64,000 bases of DNA from Candidatus Eiseniibacteriota bacterium (GTDB taxonomy: Bacteria > Eisenbacteria > RBG-16-71-46 > CAIMUX01): the NCBI GenBank assembly GCA_016712505.1, contig JADJQY010000013.1, positions 1 to 64,000 of the forward strand, read 5' to 3'. How positions within the stretch are numbered: position 1 is the stretch's first letter; the number at the start of each line of letters is the position of its first letter. Below the pieces are notes generated by a model. The model did no database searches, was not told the origin of the DNA, and saw only the letters and a list, made by a program, of their open reading frames with translations. A program made the translations under genes and the position numbers. Below are positions 32,363 through 42,594 of the stretch, one piece after another.

Positions 32363-34303
32363 ATGCCAAACCGATTCGCCCCCCGATCTCTCGAAGACCT
32401 CACCACTCGCGTCGCCCGGCTCCGCCACGATGCCGAGCTGCTCGAGCAGGCCCATCTCGACCTCGTGGAGGCGGCCCATCCGGCCCGCCGGGCCAGTACC
32501 CGGAACCTGCTGCACTATCTGGCGCTGCGACAGAGCGACCTGCGGGAGCTCCAGCGCGAGCTGGTGCCGCTTGGACTGTCGTCGCTCGGGCGACTCGAGC
32601 CGAACGTGATGGCATCGGTGGAGGCGGTTCAGGCTGCGCTGCTGCGCCTGGCGGGTCGGGAGATTCCGGCCGAGTCGCGGGCCGGTCTGCCGTGTGATTT
32701 CGAGTCCGGTCCGGCGATCCTCGGCGAGCAGACGCGGACCCTGCTTGGGCGGGCGCTTCCCGGTCGGCACACCCGGATCATGGTCACGATGCCGACCGAG
32801 GCGGCGAGCGACTATTCCCTGGTACGAGACCTGGTGCGCGGCGGGATGAGTGTGATGCGGATCAACTGCGCCCACGACGGCCCCGAGGTCTGGCGGCAGA
32901 TGGCCGGTCACTTGCAGCGGGCGAATGCGGAGTGCCGGGGGGAGGCGAAGGTCGAGATGGACCTCGCCGGACCGAAGATCCGAGTCGGTGACCTCGGCCG
33001 CTCGGTCGCGGTGGCGCGTGTGTCTCCGCGCCGTGACCTGTGCGGGGAGGTGGCGGCGCCCTGCCGGCTCTGGATCGGTGCAGGCCCCATCCCGGCGACG
33101 GACGGCACCAGCGGGAGGTCATTGCCGGGCATCGACGCCAGCATCCCGCTGCAGACCGGGTTGATCGAGTCGATCCAGGTCGGAGACCTGGTCGAGATCG
33201 AGGATCGACGGGGCGGACGCCGCTGTGCACAGGTGGTGCGTACCGCGCGAGGCGGACTGGTGGCGGAGCTGCGACACACCGTCTACTACGCCGCCGGAGG
33301 GGAGATTCGCCTCCGGCGCGGGGGGAAGATCCTGGACACCCAGCGGATCGGCGCGATTCCGATGGTCGAGAATCCGCTCCTGCTCAAGGAACGGGACCGC
33401 CTGATCCTGCGCCCGTCCGACTGGCCGGCAAGACGTGAGGAGCGCGACTCGTCCGGCGAGGTGGTGGTGCCGGCCGAGGTGCCGGTGGGACCGATCGAGA
33501 TCTTCACCGCGGTCGAGCCGGGGCAGCGGATCTTCTTCGACGACGGGAAGATCGCCGGCCGGATCGAGGCGGTGACGATCGACCGTATCGAGGTCGCGAT
33601 CACCCGGGCGAAGCCTGGGGGCGCAAACCTCCGCTCGGATCGAGGGATCAACCTGCCCGACAGCGGGCTGGGGATCGACGCTCTCACCCCGCAGGACCTC
33701 GAGAACCTCGATCTCGCAGTCGAGATCGCCGATCTGGTCGGGCTCTCCTTCGTCCACGATCCCGAGGACCTGCTGCGGCTGCGCGAGGCGCTGGTGCGGC
33801 GCGACGCGCTCGACCGCTGTGGCGTGCTCATCAAGATCGAGACCATGGCCGCGTTCGACGGCCTGGCGGGTCTGTTGATCGCCGCCATGCAGTTTCCTCG
33901 CGCCGGGGTGATGGTCGCGCGGGGCGACCTGGCGGTCGAGATCGGCTTTGCACGACTGGCCGAGGTGCAGGAAGAAGTGCTCTGGCTGTGTGAGGCGGCG
34001 CACATCCCCACCGTCTGGGCGACCCAGGTGCTGGAAGGACTGGCCAAGAAGGGGCGTCCCTCTCGGGCCGAGGTCACGGATGCGGCGATGAGCGGGCGCG
34101 CCGAGTGCGTGATGCTGAACAAGGGGCCGTTTCTGCGCGAGGCGGTCGCTTTCCTCGATGACGTGCTGCGTCGCATGCAGCTCCATCAGTCGAAGAAGCG
34201 CCCGCTCCTCAGGCGTCTCCGCGTGTCCGACCTCGCCCTTCCGCCCCAAGGGGGACAGAAATCAGGCGGTGCCCTCCGCTTCTTCGATTCCGGTCGGGCC
34301 TGA
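32363..34303 (+). CDS. Atypical pyruvate kinase-like protein
   Basis: 646 residues, against about 470 for ordinary pyruvate kinase. An N-terminal helical extension (1-120) has no match I know. The TIM barrel follows: TRIMVTMPTEA replaces the usual TKIVCTIGP start, then GMSVMRINCAHD, MDLAGPKIRVG, a long inserted B domain (about 215-400), KIETMAAFDGL, VARGDLAVEIG (Asp522) and WATQVLE. The K+/Mg2+ and phosphate-binding residues look mostly conserved. The normal C-terminal allosteric domain is absent. The family occurs scattered in bacteria and may act as a constitutive pyruvate kinase or on another enol phosphate. The ribosome site GAGGGGGG sits in a possible hairpin. Its end overlaps glgB by 42 bases. 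Confidence 0.8.
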   Translation: MPNRFAPRSLEDLTTRVARLRHDAELLEQAHLDLVEAAHPARRASTRNLLHYLALRQSDLRELQRELVPLGLSSLGRLEPNVMASVEAVQAALLRLAGREIPAESRAGLPCDFESGPAILGEQTRTLLGRALPGRHTRIMVTMPTEAASDYSLVRDLVRGGMSVMRINCAHDGPEVWRQMAGHLQRANAECRGEAKVEMDLAGPKIRVGDLGRSVAVARVSPRRDLCGEVAAPCRLWIGAGPIPATDGTSGRSLPGIDASIPLQTGLIESIQVGDLVEIEDRRGGRRCAQVVRTARGGLVAELRHTVYYAAGGEIRLRRGGKILDTQRIGAIPMVENPLLLKERDRLILRPSDWPARREERDSSGEVVVPAEVPVGPIEIFTAVEPGQRIFFDDGKIAGRIEAVTIDRIEVAITRAKPGGANLRSDRGINLPDSGLGIDALTPQDLENLDLAVEIADLVGLSFVHDPEDLLRLREALVRRDALDRCGVLIKIETMAAFDGLAGLLIAAMQFPRAGVMVARGDLAVEIGFARLAEVQEEVLWLCEAAHIPTVWATQVLEGLAKKGRPSRAEVTDAAMSGRAECVMLNKGPFLREAVAFLDDVLRRMQLHQSKKRPLLRRLRVSDLALPPQGGQKSGGALRFFDSGRA

Positions 34304-36589
34304 GTCCGGGGCAGCCGACTCGTCTCTGGGCGACTCCTGTGTAGGCGACTCCTGTGCAGGCGACGCCTCGGCGTCGAGGGTCGGCGGGGGCGCCATCTCC
34401 CTTTCCGGCCGGTCCGGACCGACGAAGAAAACCACGCCGAGCGGAGGCAGGGTGAGCAGCAGGCTCTGCTCCCGACCGTGGAATGGCTCAGGCTCTGATT
34501 CGAATCCCCCTTGATTCCCCATACCGGTGCCGCCGTACTCGCGGGCGTTGCTGTTCAGCGCTTCGCGCCAGAAGCCGCGCTCCGGCACGCCGACCCGGTA
34601 GCCGAGGCGCGCGATCGGGGTGAAGTTGATCGCGACCACCACGTAGGGGGCGCCGGGATTCCCCTTCCGCAACAGGGTCAGGACGCTCTGCTCGCTGTCG
34701 TTGCAGTCGATCCACTCGAAGCCGTCGGGATCGTCGTCGAGTTCGTGCAGCGCAGGCTGCTCCGCGTAGAGACGGTTGACATCGCCGACCCAGCGCTTGA
34801 GTCCGTCGTGCAGTGGCTCCTGCAGCAGGTCCCAGTCGAGTTGATCGTCGTGATTCCACTCGCGCCGCTGGCCGAACTCGAGCCCCATGAAGATGTGTTT
34901 CCGTCCGGGCTGGGCGAACATGTAGCCGAACAGCAGCCGCAAGTTGGCGAACTTCTGCCAGTCGTCGCCGGGCATCTTCTCCGGCAGCGAGTACTTGCCG
35001 TGAACCACCTCGTCGTGGCTCAGGGCGAGGACGAAGTGCTCCTGGAAGGCGTAGAGCAGTCGGAAGGTCATCTCGTTGTGATGGAACTTCCGATGCACCG
35101 GACCGCGGGCCAGGTAGCGCAGGGTGTCGTGCATCCAGCCCATGTCCCACTTCATGTCGAACCCCAGGCCGCCCAGGTGGGTCGGACGCGAGACCATCGG
35201 CCAGGAGGTCGACTCTTCCGCGATCGTGACCGTTCCCGCGAACTCCTTGTGGATCGCCTCGTTCATCTGGCGCAGGAACCGGATCGCCTGCAGGTTCTCG
35301 CGCCCGCCGTACTCGTTTGCCACCCACTCGCCGTGCTTGCGGGAGTAGTCGAGGTAGAGCATCGATGCGACCGCATCGACCCGAATCCCGTCGGCGTGGA
35401 ACTGGCCGAGCCAGAAGAGCGCGCTCGAGATCAGGAAGCTCCGCACCTCGGGACGGCCATAGTTCCAGATCAGGGTGTTCCAGTCGGGATGGAAGCCCTG
35501 CCGAGGATCGGCGTGCTCGAACAGGTAGGTCCCGTCGAAGCGCGAGAGTCCGTGCGGGTCGTCGGGAAAGTGCGAGGGTACCCAGTCGAGGATCACTCCG
35601 ATGCCGTGCTGGTGCAGGACATCGACCAGGTGCATGAAGTCCTGCGGGCGTCCTTGACGCGCACTGGGGGCGAAGTAGCCGGTGGTTTGGTAGCCCCAGG
35701 AGCCGAAGAACGGGTGCTCCATGATCGGGAGCAGTTCGACGTGGGTGAAGCCGAGGGACTGGACGTAGTGCGCGAGCCCCGGGGCGAGTTCACGGTAGCG
35801 CAGCGAGCGCCGGCCATTTTCCGGAACACGCCGCCAGGACCCGAGGTGGAGCTCGTAGATCGACATCGGCGCCGTGCTCGACTGCCGCTTCGCCCGCCCC
35901 GCCATCCATTCCTGATCGGTCCACTGGAAGTCGAGATCCCAGACAACCGAGGCCGTCTGCGGGGGCATCTCTTGCAGGTGCGCGAATGGGTCGGCCTTCT
36001 CGATCGGTTCCTCCTGGAAGCGGGAGCGCAGGTGGTACTTGTAGACCGCTCCCTTCTGCACACCAGGAATGAACCCCTCCCAGATGCCGGAGCGTTTCAG
36101 GGGGCGTAGCGGGTGCGCTCCGGGTTTCCACTCGTTCCAGTCCCCGACCACCGAGACCTCGGTCGCGTTCGGCGCCCAGATGGCGAAGTAGACCCCGCGT
36201 ACCCCGTCGATCGAGACGAGGTGCGAGCCCAGCTTCTCCCACAGGCGGTAGTGCGTTCCCTCCCGGAAGAGATAGATGTCGTCCTGCGAAAAGAGGCTGA
36301 AGGTCGCTCCGGGGTAGCTACGGGGGACGAACTCGGGGGCGGCCTCGCGCAGGACCGAGATCGACGGAACCCGGGCAGCGGGGAGAAGGACCGGCTCCGG
36401 GCTCCGATCCGACTCCGCCGGCTCCACCGACTCCTGCTCGCCGGGAATCTGGGGCGGGGCGGGGGCGGTCGCCTCGGGAAGGGAGGGGGGCTCGGCCCCC
36501 CGGGCTGGGCCAGCCTCCTCGGAGCCGGGCCGGCTTGGATCGGTCTCGCTCGGATCTATCTCGCTCGGATCTCTCTCGCTGGTCGCCAC
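34262..36589 (-). CDS. glgB: 1,4-alpha-glucan branching enzyme
   Basis: 775 residues from GTG 36589. The core (about 100-725) is a complete GH13 branching enzyme: CBM48 domain (FAIWAPNATEVSVVGDWNEW), then the barrel with nucleophile Asp405 (GIRVDAV), acid/base Glu458 (TIAEEST) and Asp526 (LSHDEVVHGK), identical in numbering to E. coli GlgB. It makes alpha-1,6 branches in glycogen in the cytosol. Unusual features are a Ser/Pro/Glu-rich N-terminal extension and a roughly 45-residue acidic C-terminal tail, both partly encoded by 15-bp tandem repeats (36544-36573 and 34329-34373). The C-terminal tail overlaps the pyruvate kinase-like gene. No other glg gene is nearby. Confidence 0.95.
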   Translation of the reverse strand: MATSERDPSEIDPSETDPSRPGSEEAGPARGAEPPSLPEATAPAPPQIPGEQESVEPAESDRSPEPVLLPAARVPSISVLREAAPEFVPRSYPGATFSLFSQDDIYLFREGTHYRLWEKLGSHLVSIDGVRGVYFAIWAPNATEVSVVGDWNEWKPGAHPLRPLKRSGIWEGFIPGVQKGAVYKYHLRSRFQEEPIEKADPFAHLQEMPPQTASVVWDLDFQWTDQEWMAGRAKRQSSTAPMSIYELHLGSWRRVPENGRRSLRYRELAPGLAHYVQSLGFTHVELLPIMEHPFFGSWGYQTTGYFAPSARQGRPQDFMHLVDVLHQHGIGVILDWVPSHFPDDPHGLSRFDGTYLFEHADPRQGFHPDWNTLIWNYGRPEVRSFLISSALFWLGQFHADGIRVDAVASMLYLDYSRKHGEWVANEYGGRENLQAIRFLRQMNEAIHKEFAGTVTIAEESTSWPMVSRPTHLGGLGFDMKWDMGWMHDTLRYLARGPVHRKFHHNEMTFRLLYAFQEHFVLALSHDEVVHGKYSLPEKMPGDDWQKFANLRLLFGYMFAQPGRKHIFMGLEFGQRREWNHDDQLDWDLLQEPLHDGLKRWVGDVNRLYAEQPALHELDDDPDGFEWIDCNDSEQSVLTLLRKGNPGAPYVVVAINFTPIARLGYRVGVPERGFWREALNSNAREYGGTGMGNQGGFESEPEPFHGREQSLLLTLPPLGVVFFVGPDRPEREMAPPPTLDAEASPAQESPTQESPRDESAAPDSGPTGIEEAEGTA

Positions 36590-36891
36590 TTGGGGAGTCC
36601 TTTCCTCCTGGCCCGCCGCCCTGAATTCGGGGCAGCCGGGCGCCGGGGGGAGTGTACCAAAGCCGCCGCCCGGGGGTCGGGTCGGTTACACTCGACTCGC
36701 GGCTTTCGCCCGGGGGGCTCGACCCGCTTGGGGGGAAGCCCCCAGCCGAGAGTTCAGAAAGCAGCGAACCTCGGCCCGGGGGGCGCCGTACTTCCGATCG
36801 CCACGTGAGAAGTGGCGGCGCCGGAGCGCAGTCTCCCGGCCGACCGGGATCGGGTCGACCGGCTGCGGCGGCGCCAACGCTGAGGGGCGGG
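36590..36891. other. GC-rich divergent intergenic region
   Basis: 302 bases between glgB and the sigma factor gene. The sigma frame is open through much of it, but the residues are low-complexity Arg/Pro/Gly with no family match and no ribosome site, so I do not extend the gene. A small G-run hairpin (TGGGGGG-AA-GCCCCCA near 36730) is the only structure I see. Confidence 0.55.
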
Positions 36892-37476
36892 ATGAAAAGC
36901 GACGAAGAGTTGTTCGAGCAATGTCGCCTGCGTGACACAGGCGCCTGGGAGACGCTGGTCCAGCGTCATCAGGTTCGCATGCTCAATCTCGCCTACCAGT
37001 TTTGCGGCAACAAGGAAGAGGCGCGCGATCTGGCCCAGGACATCTTCATCCGGCTCTACCACAGCATGGAGCAGTACCAGCCGGGGAGACCGTTCAAGAC
37101 CTGGCTCAACAGCCTGGCGCGCAACCTCTGCATCGACAACTACCGGAAGCGCAAGAAGGATCGTCGTCTCGTGGACAAGCCGGTCGATGAGTTCTACGAC
37201 CTGCCGTCGGCGGAGTCTCCCACCGACCACAAGCTGGAGAAGCGCCAACGTCGGGAGATCCTGATGCGCGCCCTCGAAACGCTCGGTCCGGCGAGCCGGG
37301 ACGCGATCGTGATGAAAGATTTCCAGAACATGAGCCTGGAGGAGATGTCCCGTCTCCTCGGGCTGCCGGTCGGCACGGTCAAGTCGCGTATCTCGCGCGC
37401 CCGGGTCGACCTGGGAAAGGCGATTCTGAAGCTCGAAGGGATCAAGTCCTGGTCGGAGGCGGCACATGATCTGTGA
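36892..37476 (+). CDS. ECF-type RNA polymerase sigma factor
   Basis: 194 residues from ATG 36892, with GAGGGGCGGG upstream. Region 2 spans about 15-90 (FCGNKEEARDLAQDIFIRLY, then FKTWLNSLARNLCIDNYRKR for core binding and -10 recognition). Region 4 spans about 125-185 with LETLGPASRDAIVMKDFQNM and a helix-turn-helix (LEEMSRLLGLPVGTVKSRIS). The gene overlaps the next by 11 bases, and that gene encodes a zinc-finger anti-sigma factor, the standard ECF partner arrangement. Target promoters were not identified. Confidence 0.92.
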   Translation: MKSDEELFEQCRLRDTGAWETLVQRHQVRMLNLAYQFCGNKEEARDLAQDIFIRLYHSMEQYQPGRPFKTWLNSLARNLCIDNYRKRKKDRRLVDKPVDEFYDLPSAESPTDHKLEKRQRREILMRALETLGPASRDAIVMKDFQNMSLEEMSRLLGLPVGTVKSRISRARVDLGKAILKLEGIKSWSEAAHDL

Positions 37477-38419
37477 TCGTTTCCGCGCCGTTCTCTCCCG
37501 GTACGTCCGTGGCGAACTGGTCGAGCCCGAATTCGGGGCCGCCGTCGAGCACGAGGCGATCTGCTCCGAGTGCCGGGAGGCCGCGCTCCTGGCCTGGGAG
37601 GCGGTCGAGGGGGGAGAAACGGTCGCGACCACCGCGCCCCTGCTGCCCCTCGAGTCGCTGCTGGCCCGCACCACCGGGTCGGACTGCTCCTACGTCGAAC
37701 TCCGGGTGGCGGAAGATCTGGACGAACCGCTGGAAGTCGCGCTGCGCGCACGGATCGAGGATCACCTCGGCGGATGCGCCTCGTGTCGCCGCATGCGGGA
37801 GATCCTGCACGAACTGCCCGCCTTCTACGCTCTCTATCCCGTGCTCAAGCCGGATCGTGCGTTCACGCGGGAGATCCTGGATCGCACCATCGGCCCGCGG
37901 CCTGGTTTCCTCGAGATCGTGCGCACGCTCTGGCGCCGGCCGGAGGCGGTGTTCGAGGCGGCGGTGGCCTGTGCCCTGGTCACCGTGCTGATCTTCGGCC
38001 GGAGCCAGCCCGACTACACCGTGATGGCCGATCGCGCGGAGCAGCTGGTGAGCGAGCAACTGCAGAAGGTGGTGCCGGAGCGGGCCAGCGTGCACGGTGT
38101 GCGCGACGTGCTCGCGCAGACCGGAACCAGCGTGGGTGATTTCCTCGCCCCTCGCGATGGTCATCTGCGCCGGCGGGTCGACGGTGTGTACACCTCGGCA
38201 GTAAAAGTGTCGAGCTGGATGGAACGCGCCGGGATCGATCTTCGTAACGGAGACTACCAGGCACTCCTCTCGGATCTGCGTGGGGTGCTCGGGCCGCTCG
38301 GTCTCTACCCGAAGCCCCGCGCGATCGGCGAGGCTCCGGAGACGGGGGTTGAGGACGATACCAAGCCCAGAGGCAAGACGGACGATTCCGTGCCATCCCA
38401 GGATGCGGGGACGCGTTGA
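37466..38419 (+). CDS. Membrane anti-sigma factor with two zinc-finger motifs
   Basis: 317 residues from ATG 37466, which lies within the sigma gene's last codons. Two H-x3-C-x2-C motifs, His29/Cys33/Cys36 and His100/Cys104/Cys107, mark a tandem ZAS/zf-HC2 anti-sigma domain. A single transmembrane helix near 165-185 (AVFEAAVACALVTVLIFG) is followed by a roughly 130-residue extracytoplasmic domain with an amphipathic helix and a polar tail. It should hold the sigma factor inactive at the membrane until an envelope signal arrives. Tandem zinc fingers are less common than one; the first is close to the N-terminus. Confidence 0.86.
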   Translation: MICDRFRAVLSRYVRGELVEPEFGAAVEHEAICSECREAALLAWEAVEGGETVATTAPLLPLESLLARTTGSDCSYVELRVAEDLDEPLEVALRARIEDHLGGCASCRRMREILHELPAFYALYPVLKPDRAFTREILDRTIGPRPGFLEIVRTLWRRPEAVFEAAVACALVTVLIFGRSQPDYTVMADRAEQLVSEQLQKVVPERASVHGVRDVLAQTGTSVGDFLAPRDGHLRRRVDGVYTSAVKVSSWMERAGIDLRNGDYQALLSDLRGVLGPLGLYPKPRAIGEAPETGVEDDTKPRGKTDDSVPSQDAGTR

Positions 38420-38483
38420 GCGGCGAACGACGGGTGAACCGAGAGCCGGTTGGGGTCGGCTCGCATGATGAAAGGATCAAGCC

Positions 38484-39041
38484 ATGAACGAGATGAGGAA
38501 GTCGCCCGCGCTCGCCGGGTTCCTCTCGATGATGCCGGGACTGGGTCAGGCCTACGTCGGCTACTACACCCAGGGCTTCATCAACATCCTGATCTTCGGT
38601 TCCTGCATCGCCACGATGGACAAGGTTGACGGTATCGAGCCGCTGCTCGCTCCGTTCACCGCCTTCTTCTGGATGTTCAACATCATCGACGCAGTCCGGA
38701 AGGCAAAGCTGTACAACGCACAGGCGGTGGGCGAGCAGGCGGCGCCGATTCCGACCGACAGCCCACTGGTCGGAGGGGTGATCCTCCTCTTGATCGGTTT
38801 TCTCCTCACCCTGCGGATCACCCTCGACGTCGACCTGGAGTGGCTCGAGGATGTCTGGCCGCTTGGTCTGATGGCCGGTGGTGGCTACCTGGTCTGGAAG
38901 TACCGGAAGGCGCAGCGCGAGCTGCGCACGACTCCCTCCATCCCGATCGCTCCTCCCCCCCCGGATCCGAGTCTCTATGCGTCGTTTGGCGACGACCCGA
39001 CCATCTCGCCCAGCGCGGGAGAGGAGCGGCGGGGAGCCTGA
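38484..39041 (+). CDS. Small polytopic membrane protein, TM2/DUF5683-like
   Basis: 185 residues from ATG 38484, preceded by AAAGGATCAAGCC. It begins SPALAGFLSMMPGLGQAYVG, the motif of TM2/DUF5683-type membrane proteins, with about four helices (19-42, 50-70, 90-112, 118-138) and a Pro-rich cytosolic tail. It is the third gene of the sigma/anti-sigma run, 64 bases downstream, so it may be part of the envelope stress response or a target of the sigma factor. Function is unknown. Confidence 0.75.
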   Translation: MNEMRKSPALAGFLSMMPGLGQAYVGYYTQGFINILIFGSCIATMDKVDGIEPLLAPFTAFFWMFNIIDAVRKAKLYNAQAVGEQAAPIPTDSPLVGGVILLLIGFLLTLRITLDVDLEWLEDVWPLGLMAGGGYLVWKYRKAQRELRTTPSIPIAPPPPDPSLYASFGDDPTISPSAGEERRGA

Positions 39042-39155
39042 CGACGGCCATGTTCGATGTGTCGGTTGGCCGGGAGGGCGAAGTCGCGCCGGCTGCCGGG
39101 AACCCGGGGCGGTTTGTGCTTGCCCTGGGGTACGCCGCTGGCGAATATCGACCGC

Positions 39156-39713
39156 GTGATCTCCAAGAGTTCCGAATACGCCATCCGCTCGCTCGCCTAC
39201 CTCGCGTTGGCCGGGGACCGCTGGGTCCTGAATCGCGAGATCGCCGACGAGCTGGAGCTCCCATCACCCTTCCTGACCAAGCTGCTCGGGACTCTCACCC
39301 GCGAAGGGCTGCTCGAAAGCCAGCGCGGCCGGACCGGCGGATTCCGGCTGGCCAAGGCACCTGAACAGATCCGGCTTCTCCAGATCGTCGACCCCTTCGA
39401 CCGCTTGTCCGAGCGCCGCCACTGTCTCCTCGGGCAGTCGGTCTGTTCCGAGACCCACTCCTGCCCGCTCCACACCGAGTGGAAGAAGATCCAGGACGAG
39501 TTCCGCGAACTCTTCGCCCACACCACTCTGGCGGAAACGATCGCCACGCTGCGAGAGGACGGCTTCCCCCGCGCGCGGGTGGCAGGCCTGATGCCGCACT
39601 CCGGGGCGCTCCCTTCTTTCCGCCGCCCCACGCCGAGCGTGGACACCCCGGCGACGACCCGAAAGCCGACCGCCGCGGTGCGGAACAAGGCGCGCGGGCC
39701 GGTCCGGGGTTGA
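39156..39713 (+). CDS. Rrf2-family transcription regulator with iron-sulphur cysteines
   Basis: 185 residues. GTG 39156 is the best start (VISKSSEYAIRSLAYLA is the canonical Rrf2 N-terminus), although the ribosome site is poor. The winged helix reads ELELPSPFLTKLLGTLTREG, then GRTGGFRLAK. The three cysteines HCLLGQSVCSETHSCPLH match the Fe-S ligand pattern of IscR/NsrR-type members. It would sense Fe-S status, NO or redox state. The C-terminal 40 residues are a disordered Pro/Arg tail. It sits directly before the TPP riboswitch-thiC unit, and ThiC is itself an Fe-S enzyme. Confidence 0.85.
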   Translation: MISKSSEYAIRSLAYLALAGDRWVLNREIADELELPSPFLTKLLGTLTREGLLESQRGRTGGFRLAKAPEQIRLLQIVDPFDRLSERRHCLLGQSVCSETHSCPLHTEWKKIQDEFRELFAHTTLAETIATLREDGFPRARVAGLMPHSGALPSFRRPTPSVDTPATTRKPTAAVRNKARGPVRG

Positions 39714-39790
39714 CGTCGCCCCCCTCTTCCCGTTCAATGACCGGTCGCCGATCCGTTCGGCGCGGCGCCGGGTGCGTGCGATCCGGCGGA

Positions 39791-39898
39791 CTCTCATAGG
39801 GGAGCCGGTACGGCTGAGATCCCGTCCGCGGGGCTGGACCCTGGCGGGTGGGGACCCTTGGAACCTGAATTGGGTAATCCCAACGTAGGGAATGAGAG
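39791..39898 (+). promoter_or_regulatory. TPP (THI-box) riboswitch
   Basis: The closing stem pairs CTCTCAT (39791-39797) with ATGAGAG (39892-39898). Inside are the conserved elements AGGGGAGCC, GGCTGAGAT, a variable hairpin, GACCCTTGGAACCTGA and CCAACGTAGGGAA. It binds thiamine pyrophosphate and should switch off thiC, whose start is 78 bases downstream with GGAAAGGA as ribosome site. Confidence 0.96.
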
Positions 39899-39975
39899 GT
39901 TTCGGAGCGACCTTGGCGGTCGCGCGGCCCTCCCTCTGATTCCGCCCTTCGTTGAGTCCCGGAAAGGACATCACG

Positions 39976-41451
<1,476 letters not shown>

Positions 41452-41482
41452 TCGATCTTCGGTGCAGCGAACGAGTCGGCGT

Positions 41483-41524
41483 AGGGCCGGCCGGCGCCTC
41501 GCGGCGATCGGCCGGCCTGCCTTT
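41483..41524 (+). terminator. Rho-independent terminator of thiC
   Basis: GGCCGGCCG (41485-41493) pairs with CGGCCGGCC (41509-41517), with an inner stem in the loop, followed by TGCCTTTT. It begins 31 bases after the thiC stop. Confidence 0.65.
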
Positions 41525-41622
41525 TGTCGAGACAACGGGTGGCCGGACGCACTAGGCTCTGGCGGTAGCGCCGGGGGGTGTACGGAGAGGTCCCAGATCG
41601 TCGGTCCTCTCTCGGAGGCTTC

Positions 41623-42567
41623 GTGTCCCGATTGTCGTCGGTCGTGCTGGTCGCGGCTGCTCTCATCACCGGTTGCGGCTCGGACGAAGCGCCCGAGCCG
41701 GTTCCTACCGATCCCGGCGCACGGTCCGGCCATTCGCTCGTCTTCGATGCCGCCCGCGGGCAGTTACTCCTCTTCGGTGGCCGCACGGTGGATGGGCTGC
41801 AGAGCGATCTCTGGACCTTGAGCGGCGCGGTCTGGCAGCCATTGTTCCAGGGGGGGCCGGCCGCACGGCGGGATGCGGTGCTGCTCTATGATTCCGGCCG
41901 GAGGAGGATCGTGCTCCACGGGGGAACGGGGCAAGGCGACGTGCCGTTGCAGGACACCTGGGAGTGGGGAGGTGCCGGCTGGGCTTCCGTCCCGGGTACC
42001 GGCCCGAGCGAGCGCCGCGCCGCCGCGCTGACCTTTAGCGGGTCCACGAATCGGGTGCTCTTGTTTGGCGGCGAGAGCCCCCAGGGCGAGGCCTTGCGCG
42101 ACACCTGGGCGTTCGACGGCAACGCCTGGACCCTCCTCGACGCGCTCGGCCCGGCGAACGCCGCGCTGCCGCTCCTGGTCTCGGATCCCGCGATCTCGGC
42201 CCCGCTTCTCCTGACCCTCGATCGGACGAGCGCGCCCGACGCCGAAGGGCGCTACCCCCAATCGGCCTGGCGCTGGAACGGCGCGGACTGGTTGGCCTAC
42301 GGCGACCCCATGCCCTTCTCCGAGCAGCGGGCGGTGGTCGTGGCGGGGGAGGAGCTCCTGCTCTTCGATGGAGACGATGGCAGCACCTGGCTATCGGACC
42401 ACCCGGGCTGGAGCCGCGTGGCGGAGACCGGTCCCGGAACGCGGACCGGCTTTGCCCTGGCCTACGATCTCACGCGGGAGGCGGTGATGTTGAGCGGCGG
42501 CCTGGTCGAGGCCGTCCCTCGCGATGACGTCTGGCTCTGGCACGACGGGTGGACGCGGCTTCGCTGA
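41623..42567 (+). CDS. Kelch/galactose-oxidase-like lipoprotein
   Basis: 314 residues. GTG 41623 is chosen over GTG 41578 because CGGAGG lies seven bases upstream and it gives a standard lipoprotein signal (LITGC, Cys18). The rest is five to six kelch-like blades with the signature LLLFGG and DTWEW or DTWAF strands (for example RVLLFGGESPQGEALRDTW). It is predicted to be a membrane-tethered propeller facing outward. The function is unknown, and it is not closely similar to the kelch lipoprotein at 17232. Confidence 0.82.
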   Translation: MSRLSSVVLVAAALITGCGSDEAPEPVPTDPGARSGHSLVFDAARGQLLLFGGRTVDGLQSDLWTLSGAVWQPLFQGGPAARRDAVLLYDSGRRRIVLHGGTGQGDVPLQDTWEWGGAGWASVPGTGPSERRAAALTFSGSTNRVLLFGGESPQGEALRDTWAFDGNAWTLLDALGPANAALPLLVSDPAISAPLLLTLDRTSAPDAEGRYPQSAWRWNGADWLAYGDPMPFSEQRAVVVAGEELLLFDGDDGSTWLSDHPGWSRVAETGPGTRTGFALAYDLTREAVMLSGGLVEAVPRDDVWLWHDGWTRLR

Positions 42568-42594
42568 TCTCCCTGCGGCGCTCGCGTCGCCTGG

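Noticed and set aside
36652..36891. N-terminal extension of the sigma factor
   Set aside because: The in-frame upstream residues are low complexity, and the ATG at 36892 has a ribosome site and gives the usual ECF length.
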